DNA of 6,566 bases, taken from assembly GCA_041484845.1 (NCBI GenBank), contig JBGPIK010000382.1:1-6566 (forward strand). Direction: 5' to 3'. Below the pieces are notes generated by a model. That model saw nothing but the letters and a program-made list of their open reading frames with translations. It ran no database searches and was not told where the DNA came from. Origin of the DNA: JBGPIK01 sp041484845. Lineage in GTDB: Bacteria > Desulfobacterota > Binatia > UBA9968. A program made the translations under genes and the position numbers. Below, in pieces: positions 5,745 to 6,566 of the stretch (the first letter of the stretch is position 1; each line of letters begins with the position of its first letter).

Positions 5745-5873
5745 CTATTTCTTGACGACACAGAGATAATAAAGCCTCGGATCCTCGATGCGGTTGAGTT
5801 GCGCTCCGGGCGCCACTGTGCGGGTCGTGAGACATAAACGCGAATTACGGCGAAATGCCGGCGCTGCCGGGTC
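5745..5873 (-). pseudogene. Possible 3' remnant of a minus-strand gene (methyltransferase-like tail)
   Basis: A 42-codon minus-strand frame ends at a TAG (5745-5747) and is cut off upstream by an in-frame TAG (5874-5876), with no ATG inside. Its last residues, VAPGAQLNRIEDPRLYYLCV and then VKK, have the look of a real protein C-terminus. I associate this ending loosely with class I SAM-dependent methyltransferases. The first half of the frame does not look coding. A GTG at codon 20 could open a 23-residue peptide, but I see no reason to prefer that. The rest of the 262-base gap contains the downstream gene's promoter and nothing else I recognise. The family guess is weak. Confidence 0.25.
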
Positions 5874-5902
5874 CTAATTTCCTTTCATGGCCCCATTTTT
5901 TA

Positions 5903-5931
5903 TGGACAACCGAAGCGGGATAAAGTAGAAG
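5903..5931 (+). promoter_or_regulatory. Candidate promoter of the truncated amidohydrolase
   Basis: TGGACA at 5903-5908 (5 of 6 to TTGACA), 17 bases, then TAGAAG at 5926-5931 (4 of 6 to TATAAT). Transcription would start near 5938, about 26 bases before the ATG at 5964. A strong GGAGG ribosome binding site lies at 5951-5955 inside that leader. Confidence 0.42.
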
Positions 5932-5963
5932 TCCTTCAATCATTTCAAAGGGAGGGCTACTTT

Positions 5964-6338
5964 ATGAGCACGGCCGTTGCGGCGCGACCGGCGGAGTCGG
6001 TTCTCGCCAATGAACGTATAGTGTCGGCGGATTCGCATATCATGGAGCCGGCAGATCTGTGGGATAAGCATCTGCCTGCTTCTCTCAAGGCCAAATATCC
6101 CAAGTATCCCGCGCGCAATTCTCCCGGGGAAAAACCCGGCGGTTGGATGATGGATCGATACGGCGAAGACACTTTCATGTGGTCCAACGATTATCCTCAT
6201 GCCGCATCGACGTGGCCGCATTCGCGCCAAGTGATCGCTGACGAACTGGGTCACCTGCCGCAGCACGTGATCAGAAAAGTCGTGCGCGAAAATGTTCTTA
6301 AACTCTACGATTTGAAAATCGACGGTATCAACACTTGA
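5964..6338 (+). pseudogene. Amidohydrolase-2 family protein with its central part missing
   Basis: Residues 17-61 match the N-terminus of metal-dependent amidohydrolase-2 (ACMSD-like TIM-barrel) hydrolases: ERIVSADSHIMEPADLWDKH, LPASLKAKYPKYPAR, EKPGGW. Residues 64-119 match the extreme C-terminus: DTFMWSNDYPHAASTWPHSR at 69-88, then VRENVLKLYDL. Family members are about 350-400 residues; this one is 124, so roughly 230-270 residues of the barrel are absent and the ends are joined in frame near residues 61-66. The metal-binding D23-x-H25 and the late Asp (D76 in NDYPH) remain. The two central histidines are lost, as is most of the barrel, so hydrolase activity is very unlikely. The junction lies by a short GGAT repeat (6145-6148, 6152-6155). 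Promoter and ribosome binding site (5951-5955) look intact. It could be a fresh deletion pseudogene, a retained short protein, or an assembly collapse. Confidence 0.8.
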
Positions 6339-6405
6339 CGTTGGTGGCGTGGCCCACTCGTCCAGGACCTGCCGGGGCTTGACCTGCAAGCGTGGTTGAG
6401 GCCCG

Positions 6406-6566
6406 CTACGAAAGATCGAACAAGAGAACTTCTCCCGAATTGGGCGCGGTTATTTCGAGAATTTGCTCGCTGTCAATAGCGGCGCCATCGCCGGCCTCGA
6501 GCGGCATATCGTTAAGCGCCGCTGTTCCCCGAGTGACTTGCACCCAAGCGTGACGCCCTTCTCGCA
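6406..6566 (-). CDS. Pirin-family protein, C-terminal fragment (5' part outside window)
   Basis: A minus-strand frame enters at the right edge and ends at a TAG (6406-6408), giving 52 complete residues. They read REGRHAWVQVTRGTAALNDM, then PLEAGDGAAIDSEQILEI, and end GEVLLFDLS. This is the characteristic C-terminal cupin strand set of pirin/YhaK-type proteins: GRHAWVQV, then LxAGDGAA, then EVLLFDL. Pirins are bicupins; some cleave quercetin and others are regulators, and the metal-binding residues are in the N-terminal cupin, which is not visible here. The gene converges on the truncated amidohydrolase, with 67 bases between the two stop codons and no clear terminator there. Confidence 0.85.
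   Translation of the reverse strand, partial: REGRHAWVQVTRGTAALNDMPLEAGDGAAIDSEQILEITAPNSGEVLLFDLS

Noticed and set aside
5867..5963. 32-codon minus-strand frame beginning near the amidohydrolase leader
   Set aside because: It overlaps the candidate promoter and ribosome binding site of the plus-strand gene, is very short and has no coding character.
6377..6391. GCTTG-ACCTG-CAAGC hairpin between amidohydrolase and pirin as a bidirectional terminator
   Set aside because: The stem is five pairs and neither side has a T or A run.

Overview
The window (6566 bases, moderately GC-rich) looks like chromosomal DNA of a free-living, probably uncultivated Gram-negative bacterium. Two exported proteins, one carrying an STN-like domain, fit a cell with a periplasm. 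The mix of a DnaJ/MerR chaperone pair, a sulfotransferase, an amidohydrolase-2 protein and a pirin is typical of soil proteobacteria and of Binatota/Desulfobacterota-like lineages. That placement is inference and weak. There are no rRNA or tRNA genes, CRISPR arrays or recognisable insertion sequences.

Left block, minus strand (1-2296): a 481-residue deoxyhypusine-synthase-like protein is followed by a possible 53-residue ORF. The ORF overlaps, by ATGA, the start of an exported NadD-like nucleotidyltransferase that runs off the left edge. The nucleotidyltransferase keeps the fold signatures, but both of its catalytic motifs are altered. The synthase-like protein keeps the active-site lysine and appears to carry a second, degenerate copy of its own N-terminal region. 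This block is the most unusual part of the window.

Middle block, plus strand (2559-5701): a divergently oriented exported protein (STN-like domain plus charged helical tail), then a chaperone pair. The pair is a DnaJ with only half of the usual zinc-binding region, followed 17 bases later by a small CbpM/HspR-type MerR protein and a probable terminator. A stand-alone sulfotransferase with an uncertain start follows, just after a 13-base tandem repeat.

Right block (5702-6566): a non-coding stretch contains what may be the 3' remnant of a minus-strand gene. A well-expressed-looking but internally deleted amidohydrolase (plus) follows, and then the C-terminus of a pirin-family gene entering from the right on the minus strand.

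The genes do not form one pathway. Only dnaJ-merR, and possibly the three left-hand minus-strand ORFs, look like functional groupings.
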